A stretch of 10,000 nt of DNA from Salpingoeca rosetta (Eukaryota; Opisthokonta; Choanoflagellata; Craspedida; Salpingoecidae). A model generated the notes under the pieces. It ran no database searches. It was not told where the DNA came from and worked only from the letters and a program-made list of their open reading frames with translations. The stretch is taken from NCBI RefSeq assembly GCF_000188695.1, contig NW_004754932.1, positions 1,008,876-1,018,875 of the forward strand, written 5' to 3'. Both the position numbers and the translations under genes were made by a program. Below are positions 1 to 8,133 of this stretch, piece by piece. Numbering within the stretch: position 1 is the stretch's first letter; the number at the start of each line of letters is the position of its first letter.

Positions 1-739
1 AAATGCCATGCCTGCGTGCCATGCCAGTGTTGTGAAGTGTTGTCTGTTGTGTATGCTTGCCTGCAAGCATTCATGCCATGCTTAGCATTGCTCTGTGCGC
101 ATGTATGCATGCTGCTCATTGTTTAGATTGTTTGTGTTCGTGCACACTCTGCCCATGTCGCCTTGGCAGCGTCATTGACTGTGTGTGCACTTGTCTAGTG
201 TTTGTTTGAGCGTGCTGCCCGAGTTGATTTGGCAGCAGCTTGCTGTGTTTGTTCATTCTCCTTGTGTTCTTGTTTGTTGCGTTTGCCTACAGTAAACACA
301 CACACCACCTGTCGTGTTTCTACATTGTTTGCCAACAACACCTGCTTTGTGGGTTTTCCGTTGGCAAACATTCCTTCCTCTCTGCTGGCATGCATGTGTG
401 CCAACTGCCTCTCCTCTCCTCCTTCCCCTACACACGTGAGTTGTGTGCCAGGTGTGTGTGTGCATGCTCGCCATGCTTGGCAAATGCCATGTGTGCGTGC
501 CATGCAGTGTTGTAAAGTGTTGTCTGTTGTGTATGCTTGCCTGCAAGCATTCATGCCATGCTTAGCATTGCTCTGCGCGCATGTATGCATGCTGTTCGCT
601 GTTTAGATTGTTTGTGTTCGTGCACACTCTGCCCATGTTGCCTTGGCAGCGTTGTTGACTGTGTGTGCACTTGTCTTGTGATTTGATCGTGTTGCCCGTG
701 TTGAGTTTGCTCATTCTCCTTGTGTTCTTGCTTGTTCCA
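1..739. repeat. Direct repeat, period about 480 bp (copies 1-281 and 482-739)
   Basis: The block starting AAATGCCATG at 1 recurs at 482 with scattered substitutions. Shared segments include GTATGCTTGCCTGCAAGCAT (51 and 531) and TTGTTTGTGTTCGTGCACAC-type sequence (about 128 and 608). Copy two lacks about 22 bases present near 230-252 in copy one. About 200 bases of non-repeated sequence (282-481) complete the unit. Copy one is cut by the left edge, so the array may continue outward. Open frames on both strands here are Cys-rich or Thr/Gln-rich and differ between the copies, so I see no gene. Confidence 0.85.
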
Positions 740-927
740 TTGACACTTTGGGTGTTGTGTGCGTGCTTCATCCTTCATGCATGGGGGCATCAACAGAAAC
801 GGTCGCGTGCAACACAAAGAAGAAGTGAGCCCGTAACGCACGCGGGGCTCTTTGAAAACATGAGTGAAGAGGGCAGGCAAACACATCATGCATGAAATGA
901 ATTTTGGGCAAACGAGAAGCCACTGGA
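740..927 (-). other. 3' flank/UTR of the CTHRC1-like gene
   Basis: This is transcribed sequence just past the TAA. No AATAAA is visible. A small inverted repeat GAGCCC (827-832) and GGGCTC (845-850) with a 12-base loop lies about 80-100 bases past the stop and could form a weak hairpin in the 3' UTR. I see nothing else. Confidence 0.4.
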
Positions 928-1015
928 TTAGGCTGTTGTTCCTTGAACGATCTCTTCCACCAGGAGGAAATGGTTCGAGGTTGACCATCCCTGCATGAAT
1001 GAGAGAGAGAGAGAG

Positions 1016-1091
<76 letters not shown>

Positions 1092-1854
1092 TTTGGCAAC
1101 CACGAAGCAACACACAAACACACACACACAGAGAAAACTCGTTTTTGAAAAAAGTGATACGATTGCTTTGCTCACTCACGTTCAGGCATTCTGAAGCGCC
1201 GCTTGGGTTGCGGTAGGTCTGGATCGTGTACGTAGACACTCCGGTGGACACAGAAGGGTACCAGATGTAAGTGTGACTGTTGATACGCCTGCAAACCCAG
1301 TGTTCGAAGTCAAACATATGCTCAGCGAGTGAGGTCAGCAGCGTGCGTGTTGCAGGCGCAATGAGCAATGGGAAGACGGAAAACAGGAGATGCATTTCGG
1401 ATGACTTACCATCCACCAGCCGTACTTGCGTGGTTGAACATCTCGCGGGTGCCCGCCGTTGATCCTCCGTTCACCAACAATCGCCAACGGCACGCTGTGA
1501 AATCCAAAAGCACCGATGTCATGAGGTTTGAGGTAGATGTGTACACATACACTCACGCACACACGCTTGCATGTCGACAGGCAAAGATAGACATAGGGCG
1601 GGGGAGGGGGCATGACGCACTATCAGCGTGGCCGACAGCGTAGAACCCAAGCGTGTCTGTGTATGTGACGCGGATGATGCTGGTCGAGAATTTCTTGTTG
1701 AAGGACACAGCCCTGCAAGAAGTGCAAACCCCAACGCGTGTGAGAAATGAACGGCACATACACATGGTTGTATTTGCCCTCATCGCTCCATGCATGGTGG
1801 GTGACGAGGACGGAAATACGCAACCAGTGCGCACCTGTTTGCAACATTCTCCCA
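928..1854 (-). other. CTHRC1-like domain 3 and C-terminus (residues 718-839)
   Basis: It is encoded by the end of exon 16 and exons 17-20. Its landmarks are WENVANRAVSFNK, IRVTYTDTLGFYAVG, CRWRLLVNGG with Cys756, and ECLNGWSTSNHFLLVEEI with Cys817, ending at TAA. This is the copy closest to the CTHRC1 family pattern: a C-R-W strand followed by NG, and a closing Gly-Trp then a hydrophobic strand ending in Glu-Glu. The last exon adds only 20 residues. Confidence 0.75.
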
Positions 1855-2515
1855 TCTGGCGCTGCCGCGGTTGCGGATGTCGGGGAGGCGCACGCGGGTT
1901 GAGCCGGAGTAGAGGTTTGGAGGTGCGATGGCCAACCGTTGCGGGTGTTTCTCAATGATGGCGATACTGTTGGCCTCGGAGCCAGGCCAGCCAGCAAGAC
2001 ACTGTGTTGCAATGCACCCGAAGAAGCAGAGGCGAACCACGCGTGTGGCACGATAAGTGAGGATGGCAATGCTTGGCGTGACAGCGGGTTCAGGGACAGA
2101 GCAATGTCAGAGGTGATGGGTTGACGAAAACGTGATGCGGTCTCACTCAAAGCCGTGTTCATTACACGCACCTCATATGCACCGGCCTCTCGCCTCCACT
2201 GAAGCTTGACGGTGTATTTGCCGCGAGGGAGGTTGAGCGTGGAGCGCTGGGCGTAGTATTGGACATCGGCTGGCCAGATGCGCCAGTTGCGCCCGCCATG
2301 GCTGTGGGAGTAGTGGTAGCCAATGTTAATACCGCCTGGGTATGCAGGCCCGTACATGATTGCTTGGAATCCGCACGCTGTCGTGTGCTGGTACTGGTTC
2401 AAACCAATCGTCTCCGACTACAAATGATAGCAACATCACAGTACAAGGTGAAAAAACAGAGTGGTTAAGGCCGCTGGCTAGGCCCCCCCCCACACGCACA
2501 CACACACACACACAC

Positions 2516-2581
<66 letters not shown>

Positions 2582-4064
2582 GCACGCAGGCACACACACG
2601 CACGCACACAACACCATAACACACGCACGCACACACCAACACACATGTGCACACACACACACACACGCACGCACACACCAACACACATGTGCACACACAC
2701 ACGCACGCACGCACGAAAATGATTTGCAGATCCGTGGAATCGTCGTGCTTGAAGTGTGTGACAACGCGTTCCGGCACGTCTGTCCAGGAAGTTGTTCGTG
2801 TGCGCACATCTGTGCATGACAGGGAGAAGCAGAGCCAGCCCAGAGATCAAGCGAACCGTTCATGGGTGAGCTCAGAAAGGAGGCGAAGGGCTGAAGGGTT
2901 CAAAACAAAACAATACATTGCTACAAAACGCAATCCACGAACGTGTTGTGCACATGACAAGAAACCCAGGTACGAGAGTCAAGGAACAAGTCAAATGCCC
3001 AACAAGTGCTGAACGCACCAGGAAAATTCTTGGACACCGTGACATCACGAACAGGGATTTCCTCAACGACCAAGTGGTTCTCTTGTGCGTTGTTTGACCA
3101 CCCCGCAAGGAAGTAAGACGACCGCGCAGCATCACGGTAGTGCTATCAGGCGCGGGTATGAGTGAGTGAGTGTGTGGGAAAAGAGTGTGTGTGAGAGAGA
3201 GAGAGAGTGTGTGTGTGTGTGTGTGCGAGATCCGGTACGTTGTGTGTGTGTGTGTGCGTGCCTGTAGCTGTTGTTGAATTGGAGCATGCATCATGCATGA
3301 CATGTGGGTGGGATGGAGCAAATTGCCGCATTGCGCTTCGAATGGCTGCTCGGCCGGATGTGTGTTTTTTTTTTTTGGCACCTGCATGACGAGGTTATGT
3401 CTGCCAGCGCTGATGTCGTGGAGCCACCACGTCCACGTGTTTGAAAAGATGTTCCAACCAACGTAACCGTCGCTGTCATCATGTACACATGAGCAGTCAC
3501 AAATAATTCGTGAGGAATTCACGAGTCATCTCCAGATGAAGTACGCAATAGAAACAAATGCAATGCGCAATGTGGGCATGGATCTCAGACGCTCACTCAA
3601 GGAAGGGAAGAAGAGCACAACGGCCACCCCCCTTGTTTCATCCATTTCTGCACGCTCACCTGTGCAAGTACTTGTAGCATCGGTTCTGATGACATTCGCC
3701 GTTGACCTTTGAACGTCACAAGTACATGAAATGGTGGACAACAACACATGTGAGCCAACGCTTACAAATTCAATAACATGTGCACGCGCGTGAAGAAAAA
3801 TGCCTCAAGGAGGTGGAGGTTGACGACGCAGACAACATACCAACAAGCGGTAGGCGCCAGCCGTGGACGAGGATGAGGTTGCATAAAAGCCATGCGTGTC
3901 TGTGTACGAGATTTTGAGGACAGTTTCGCCCTGAGACCCTTGCTTATCAAAGGTGAGGGCCCTGGAATACACACACACACACACGCAAGCATGCAGGAAA
4001 GCGTGGGTGAAGAAGGATGTCAAACAGCTTGGTGATGAGGCGAGGACGTGTTGTGTGTGCGCGC

Positions 4065-4140
<76 letters not shown>

Positions 4141-6138
4141 AACAAGGAGAACACAAGCTACATAGCTGGAAAAAAAAAAAACAGGCGTGGTGGGAGTACA
4201 TGCTCTCATACTAATGCTGTTGGCTCACCTGTCAATGATATTGGCCCAGGATGTGGGCCCATCTCGGGTGTCTCTCATGCCGTGATACCGCATGTCGATT
4301 GGGGCTTCAGGCTGGCACCTGCCGTTTGGATTGTCGTTTGTGGCGTAGGCAAGCGAGCCGCAGGCAAGATCGCGGGCGGCAGCCAGCGCGGCTTCTGTTT
4401 GTGTCAGCTTTGCATTCAGTGCATTCACATCGCCCGACACTTGCGCCGTCTTCGAGTTGATGACACTATTGAGGGTGCTGGCCGAGTTTTGGATGGCAGC
4501 ATTCAGATCGTTCCTAACATCATTGGCGGTCGTCGTGATCAAAGCCTGTGGTAGACCGGCACGCGAGGAAAGGAAACCAAGCACCAGCAAAGGACGGCAG
4601 CATATGGATGAGCCGATGCGAACGATACGCACACACACACACACACCGAGCAAGAAAGCGTGCGGGTGTGTCAGTCTACGCGTGTAGAGTGCACAATGAA
4701 GCGTCGGCACACGAACCTGCAGCTCTTGCGATTGCTGTCCAATGGCTCCCTGCAAGCCATTTGTACGTGTGTGCAAGGAGACAGTGGCGGAATGCACGCC
4801 ATCAATGCGTTGCCCGAGTTGCGTATCTGCGCCTTTCAATGAGGACATCGCCTCGGAGATGGCTTCGGTTAGGCCGCTCTCGGCAGCTTCAAGCTGTCAT
4901 AGCCCAAACATAGTGAGAAAAGGGTGTGTGCGTGTGCACGCGTGTGTGTTGGTGAGTGTGTATGGTGAGAGAATGTCTGTCAGCCATGTAGATGCGGGGT
5001 GGAGGTTACAGCAGGAGGCCAATGCATGTTGTATGCATGTAATTGTGACACAGCGACAGGTGCATAACTACTGGACATGTGCTACCTTGGCTTCCAAGGA
5101 GCCATCTGCAGCAATGAATGCCTGCTGTAAGGAGGCTTGGTTGCCCAGGACGTGCGCGATGGACATGGCAGCCTAATCACACAAGCGGAGCACGGGGTCA
5201 CCATATCATTCATGCACAGGAGTTTGTCAGTGTGTGCGTGTGTGTGTGTGAGTGTGCGAATGTGAGTGTGTGTGCGTGTGTGCGTGTGTGCGTGTGTGCG
5301 TGTGTGCGTGTGTGCGTGTGTGAGTGAGTGTGTGCGTGTGTGCGTGTGTGAGTGAGTGGTGTGAGAGAGAGTGTGTGTGTGTGTGTGGTGTGTGTGAGTG
5401 TGTGGTGTGTGCAGGCGTATGTGTTGTTGTGGCTAGTGGTGGGCTCACGAGGCAGGCTCCCTTCCCCGATTCATAAGTAATACCTGCTCGGCAACGCTTT
5501 CGTCTCCGTTGTGTGCCGTTTCGATGGCAGACACCACCGCATTCTCCAATGACGTTTGTGCTGTGGCCATTGCACTTGACACGGCATTGGTCTGTTGCGC
5601 ACCGTTAAACCCAAGTCACCAGTGCGCGGTGTGTGCGCGTATGTGTGTGCGTATGTGTGCGCGTATGCGTGTGTGTGTGTGTGTGTATGTCGGTGGATTG
5701 AGACGACCGAAGTGAGTGTGAGAAGGCGACACATGGATACATCGAAGTTGATTGAACATTTGGCAACAGACACAAAGTAGCAGAGCATGCACTGCATCCC
5801 CACATGCACACAAAAGCATAACATTCGTGACACGAAGGACACAACACTCTTGCTGGAAAACGTACGCGCTCGTGCAGGCTAGTTGTACTCGATGTGATGT
5901 CTGTCAGCTGCATTGTGATGTCGCTTGCTGTGGACGTGAGAGCAGTCTCCCTTTGGTTGGCAGTGCGAGAGTGTGTCAGTGAGTGGGAGAGGTGGAGGAA
6001 GAGTGAGACAGAGGAGAGGAGAGAAGAGAGAGGACGGCTGGATATGAGCGTGCGACACGATGGTAAACATCATTGCACAACGGCAGGAAGCAACCGATAC
6101 GAGCCTAGGTAAAGGGATTCTAGCAGAGGTATAGAGCG

Positions 6139-6212
<74 letters not shown>

Positions 6213-6629
6213 CACACACGGGAAGCAGCAGCATGTGGGGGAACGCACAGGCTTTGGGCTTTGCCAGCCAGGTTGCCATTGACAAACTGGGACGTCGATT
6301 CAATGGCTGCCTCAAGGGAGCCAATTGATCTTTCCCGCGTTGCCTGCATGCGTGCGCGTGCGTGCGTGCGAGTGGGCAGAAACCCGATGCCACGGGCATG
6401 GTCAGTAATCCTTCACAAACTAGTGATGGGACCCAGACTAGCAGCAACAACAAGAACCAAGTCATCCCAAGCCGCGCGCTCATCGTGCATAGGTAGGTGC
6501 ATACCGCCTCAGTGTCGAGATCAGACCGCAAGACTTGTGTGCTCATGGTGTGCTTGACATCCACTGCATCCACACGAACATCAATGTCGTTGCGAAGACT
6601 AGGCAAGCACGTGTGTGTGCGTGTGTGTG

Positions 6630-6684
<55 letters not shown>

Positions 6685-7345
6685 TTTGGGGCAGGGAGGG
6701 CGTAAGACAACTTTCGGAGAGGGCTGATGCGAACCAGAGTGCACAATGCAAGCAGGTGACCAGACGCGCGATGGAACGCAGGTCAGCACAAATCCAGCAA
6801 TACAAGACAACAGTGGAACTTGAGTACATTGGTATTGGTGTACTGAGCGAGCGAGTTGGGGTGTGGTGAGCGTACTTACGAAGAGAGAGTGGTTTCGGCT
6901 TCGCCCTCGCGGAAGACAACGATACCGGACGGGACAATCAACTCCAAGTTGCCATCTACAGTTTGCACCTTGGGGCTCACTGCAACGGAGGACAGTGTGT
7001 GTTCGTAAGCGCATATGAGCGTGGGTGTCTGTCAGCGCGGGTGTGTGCCCGATGTACGTACTTGTGAAGACATGTGTTTGCATTGTCCAGCAAATAGTAT
7101 CAAGGTATCGCGTATCCGAACAACAAACCTGCACGAGCAAGAGTGGTAGTAGTGGTCGTGGTGGTTGTTGTGGTTGTGGTTGTGGTTGTGGTTGTTGTGG
7201 TTGTGGTTGTGCTCGTCGTCGTCGTCGTTGAGGTGGCGGCGGTGGTGGTAAACCCTGTTTGGGTTGACGTGGTCGCATTCTGGCCGGCCACAGACGTTGT
7301 TGACAGCAGCAGCAGCAGGGCACCTGCCACCAGAACGCCAAACAT
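928..7345 (-). CDS. Secreted coiled-coil protein with three tandem CTHRC1-like C-terminal domains (20 exons, complete)
   Basis: Exons in transcript order: 7345-7129, 6979-6880, 6598-6505, 6343-6249, 5950-5866, 5591-5484, 5172-5086, 4893-4717, 4545-4229, 3961-3841, 3706-3660, 3472-3382, 3142-3019, 2809-2715, 2417-2172, 2001-1835, 1712-1621, 1494-1410, 1288-1180, 990-928. All introns are GT-AG, every phase matches at each junction, and the sum is 2520 nt (839 aa plus TAA). Layout: signal peptide (1-21), Thr-rich stretch (to about 70), a short beta-like segment from exon 2, an Ala/Ser/Thr/Gln-rich heptad-like stalk (about 106-385), then three repeated globular domains (421-543, 563-688, 718-839). 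Each domain has a W-x-x-[VI] start, an [AV][LV]xFxK strand, a YTDTxGFYA-type strand, an LLVNG-type strand and a closing LxGW...EE segment. These match my knowledge of the CTHRC1 C-terminal (C1q-like) domain family. No transmembrane segment follows the signal peptide, so I infer a secreted, probably oligomeric matrix or surface protein. The function is not known from sequence. The start is the only ATG in frame next to a good signal peptide. Confidence 0.85.
1001..1089. repeat. Compound (GA)n(GT)n microsatellite in intron 19
   Basis: There are about 24 GA units (one GC interruption) then about 20 GT units. On the transcript it reads (AC)n(TC)n and runs almost into the acceptor CATGCAG at 991, so the TC run serves as the polypyrimidine tract. 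Confidence 0.95.
1942..2786 (-). other. CTHRC1-like domain 2 (residues about 563-688)
   Basis: It is encoded by exons 14-16. It opens SWTDVPERVVTHFK, has LQIIFSETIG in place of the YTDT strand, an ACGFQAIMYG strand with Cys601, an NLPRGKYTVKLQW segment, and closes CLAGWPGSEANSIAIIEK with Cys669. It is the most diverged of the three copies and carries an insert rich in Tyr, His, Gly and Trp (about residues 613-645). The phase-0 intron just before CLAGW matches those before the LAGW/NGW segments of domains 1 and 3. Confidence 0.65.
2490..2714. repeat. Long (CA)n/(GCAC)n microsatellite in intron 14
   Basis: It has an almost uninterrupted CA array, then GCAC units and a 42-base higher-order unit containing CACCAACACACATGTGCAC that appears twice (about 2625 and 2667). 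On the transcript it is a TG/TGCG array that starts at the donor GTGCGTGCGTG itself. Confidence 0.95.
3151..3258. repeat. Compound GAGT/TG/GA/TG microsatellite in intron 12
   Basis: Short runs of GAGT, GTGT, GAGA and again GTGT, with an interruption around 3228-3240. They lie close to the acceptor GATAG at 3143 on the transcript. Confidence 0.9.
3365..3376. repeat. T12 homopolymer (A12 on transcript) just after the exon 12 donor
   Basis: It begins five bases inside intron 12 (donor GTGCCAAAA on the transcript). Confidence 0.9.
3968..3984. repeat. Short (CA)8 at the intron 9 acceptor
   Basis: On the transcript it reads (TG)8 immediately before ATTCCAG. It is complementary to the (CA)30 array upstream in the same intron. 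Confidence 0.9.
4051..4139. repeat. (CG)10(TG)30 alternating purine-pyrimidine tract in intron 9
   Basis: About 90 bases of unbroken purine-pyrimidine alternation, with about ten CG steps followed by about thirty TG steps. This is the classic Z-DNA-forming composition. Confidence 0.95.
4170..4181. repeat. A12 homopolymer (T12 on transcript) in intron 9
   Basis: On the transcript T12 is followed directly by CCAG, forming a strong-looking cryptic acceptor 60 bases after the exon 9 donor. Confidence 0.9.
4629..4645. repeat. Short (CA)n in intron 8
   Basis: About eight CA units between the exon 8 donor and the exon 9 acceptor. Confidence 0.85.
5227..5412. repeat. Degenerate (TG)n/(TGTGTGCG)n array in intron 6
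   Basis: Runs of GTGTGCGTGTGTGCGT form an 8-base higher-order unit, with GAGT and GAGA interruptions. It fills most of the 311-base intron 6. Confidence 0.95.
5630..5690. repeat. (GTGTGC/GTAT)n and (TG)n array in intron 5
   Basis: Alternating GTGTGCGTAT-type units followed by pure TG, about 40 bases from the exon 6 acceptor. Confidence 0.9.
6142..6210. repeat. Pure (CA)n microsatellite in intron 4
   Basis: About 34 uninterrupted CA units (TG on the transcript), starting roughly 40 bases after the exon 4 donor. Confidence 0.97.
6610..6683. repeat. (TG)n microsatellite in intron 2
   Basis: TG units with two CG interruptions. On the transcript this is a CA array ending about 12 bases before the acceptor CTTGCCTAG. 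Confidence 0.95.
7129..7345 (-). other. Exon 1: signal peptide and threonine-rich mucin-like segment
   Basis: Translation begins MFGVLVAGALLLLLSTTSVA, a textbook signal peptide, with likely cleavage near residues 20-22. One N-glycosylation sequon (Asn-Ala-Thr) follows at once. Residues about 33-68 are almost all Thr, encoded by mixed ACC, ACA, ACG and ACT codons, so this is an old or purified coding repeat rather than a pure triplet expansion. Such Thr runs are usually O-glycosylated, stiff extracellular linkers. The exon ends GTGCAG|GTTTGT in phase 1. Confidence 0.8.
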
Positions 7346-7861
7346 GACGCTGATGCGGGCACTTGTCTGGCCACGCCTGAATACCCTCAAGGGATTGTAA
7401 ATGTGTGTGTGAGTGTGTGAGAGAGAGAGAGTTTGAGAGAGAGAGATTGAGAGAGAGATGAGGAGATTGAGAGAGATAGAGAGAGAGAGAGGTGAGAGAG
7501 AGAGAGAGAGAGTGTGTGTGTATGGGTGTGTGTATGGGTGTGTGTATGGGTGTGTGTGAGAAACCCAACAACACAACAACACAACACACAGGCGTGCCTA
7601 TTGAGCAGAGAGTGCCGCAGCGCACCGCACCAAACTCGACAAGCAAAGCAGTGCAAACACATCCAAACTCCCACACTCAGCAACACGACGGCATACATTG
7701 GGGTCGCTCGTGGGAAGACGAGAGCTGGGAGTGGTGTGGCGTTAGTCGCCTTTGGTCTTGACACTCGTTGCTTCGTGTGTGGTGGTGGAGAAGAGCGTGT
7801 TGGTAATGGCGGGGAACGAGAGGAGGGGGGGGGGACAACACGCAAGGAATGGCGATGTCGC
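7346..7861 (-). promoter_or_regulatory. Intergenic region: 3' flank of SH3 gene and probable promoter/5' UTR of the CTHRC1-like gene
   Basis: This stretch of about 515 bases has no convincing exon. On the minus strand it is C/T-rich with (CT)n/(CA)n arrays at 7403-7560, directly upstream of the secreted-protein ATG. No TATA box is obvious. A CCTTGAGGGTATTCAG sequence about 35 bases before the ATG could be a 5' UTR acceptor. Long open frames here are low-complexity and unsupported. Confidence 0.4.
7403..7560. repeat. (GA)n-rich array plus three copies of a 12-mer TGTGTGTATGGG
   Basis: GAGAGA runs interrupted by TTGA and TGAG occupy about 7419-7511. The 12-base unit GTGTGTGTATGG then repeats three times to about 7556. 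It lies within 220 bases upstream of the secreted-protein start codon, so it may act as a GAGA-type promoter element. Confidence 0.75.
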
Positions 7862-7978
7862 TTACTCTTCGCTGGCTTCCTGCTTGTTACTGCTGCGGGG
7901 CTTGCTTGCAAGCACATGACCAACAACATAAACAAGCGATTGTTTGTGAAAGCTTTCCACAAAACGTCGCACGTCCTT
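7862..7978 (-). other. Possible last exon of the SH3 gene in the alternative 3' model
   Basis: After an acceptor TGCCAG at 7979, one frame reads KDVRRFVESFHKQSLVYVVG and ends NKQEASEE-stop at 7862. It looks like protein, but it is phase 0, whereas the donor at 8133 leaves phase 1. The phase-1 frame gives a Cys-rich 30-residue tail stopping at 7887. The mismatch means the exon is not real, the upstream donor is wrong, or a frameshift separates them. Confidence 0.25.
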
Positions 7979-7985
7979 CTGGCAT

Positions 7986-7991
7986 TTTATT
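7986..7991 (-). promoter_or_regulatory. Possible polyadenylation signal AATAAA for the SH3 gene
   Basis: The minus strand reads CAAAAATAAAATGCC. It is the canonical hexamer and lies about 200 bases past the nearest candidate stops (8190, 8225), a sensible 3' UTR length. Signal use in this organism is unknown. Confidence 0.35.
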
Positions 7992-8050
7992 TTTGAAGAT
8001 GGATGGATGGGAACGTTTGAGTTTTTCACACAAGCCGTCGTCGTCATGCA

Positions 8051-8130
8051 AGGCAACACGCACAAACACACAAACACACACACACACACACACACACGTA
8101 CACAAACACACACACACACACACACACACT
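8051..8130. repeat. (CA)n array containing CGTACACAAACACACA
   Basis: CA units with CAAACACA interruptions. It shares the CACACGTACACAAACA module with the array at 8338-8414. On the transcript it begins directly after GTAAG at 8133. Confidence 0.9.
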
Positions 8131-8133
8131 TAC

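Larger units (their letters stand above)
3053..4248 (-). other. CTHRC1-like domain 1 (residues about 421-543)
   Basis: It is encoded across the end of exon 9 and exons 10-13. It opens SWANIIDRALTFDK, continues with VLKISYTDTHGFYA and AYRLLVNG, and closes with FLAGWSNNAQENHLVVEEIP. This repeats the plan of domain 3. It lacks the cysteine pair that domains 2 and 3 carry at the equivalent CRW and CLxGW positions, and instead has two cysteines of its own (472 and 477) right after LLVNG. The exon 9/10 intron splits the arginine after WANIID in phase 2, as the exon 16/17 intron does in domain 3. Confidence 0.7.
4276..6979 (-). other. Exons 2-9: coiled-coil stalk region
   Basis: Exon 2 encodes a beta-rich segment (for example VSPKVQTVDGNLELIVPSG). 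Exons 3-9 then encode a Gly-poor, Pro-poor sequence rich in Ala, Ser, Thr, Gln, Leu and Val with heptad-like spacing, such as LNALNAKLTQ-type stretches in exon 9. Two cysteines (residues 383 and 398) close the stalk just before the first globular domain and could link chains. No Gly-X-Y repeat is present. By analogy with C1q/CTHRC1 proteins, whose heads sit on a trimerising stalk, I infer that this segment oligomerises the protein. The oligomer number cannot be read from the sequence by eye. Confidence 0.65.

Noticed and set aside
202..606. Plus-strand 134-codon open frame in the left repeat
   Set aside because: It is Cys-rich and spans both repeat copies plus the spacer. The frame is not kept between copies, so it is likely chance.
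827..850. GAGCCC/GGGCTC inverted repeat as a terminator
   Set aside because: The stem is only six base pairs, with no T run. A bacterial-type terminator makes no sense in this eukaryotic context.
2002..2171. Open frame through intron 15 continuing exon 15 as VRVMNTALSE...
   Set aside because: The intron is 170 nt, so retention shifts the frame. Splicing GAG|GTGCGT to ACACAG|TGT restores CLAGW and the next domain.
2490..2714. Alternating repeats with spacer-like segments suggestive of a CRISPR array
   Set aside because: It is a simple CA/GCAC microsatellite with a 42-base higher-order unit and no unique spacers.
2921..3018. Read-through of intron 13 giving a stop TAG at 2923-2921 and a one-domain protein
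   Set aside because: Exon 14 joins in exact phase and begins a second, clearly homologous domain, so the stop is intronic. A short isoform by retention cannot be excluded.
5227..5448. His-Thr repeat protein-like frames over CA/TG arrays here and elsewhere
   Set aside because: They are translations of dinucleotide repeats inside introns.
7387..7962. 191-codon minus-strand open frame between the two genes
   Set aside because: It is Cys/His-Thr/Leu-Ser low complexity over microsatellites, with no recognisable domain and no splice support.
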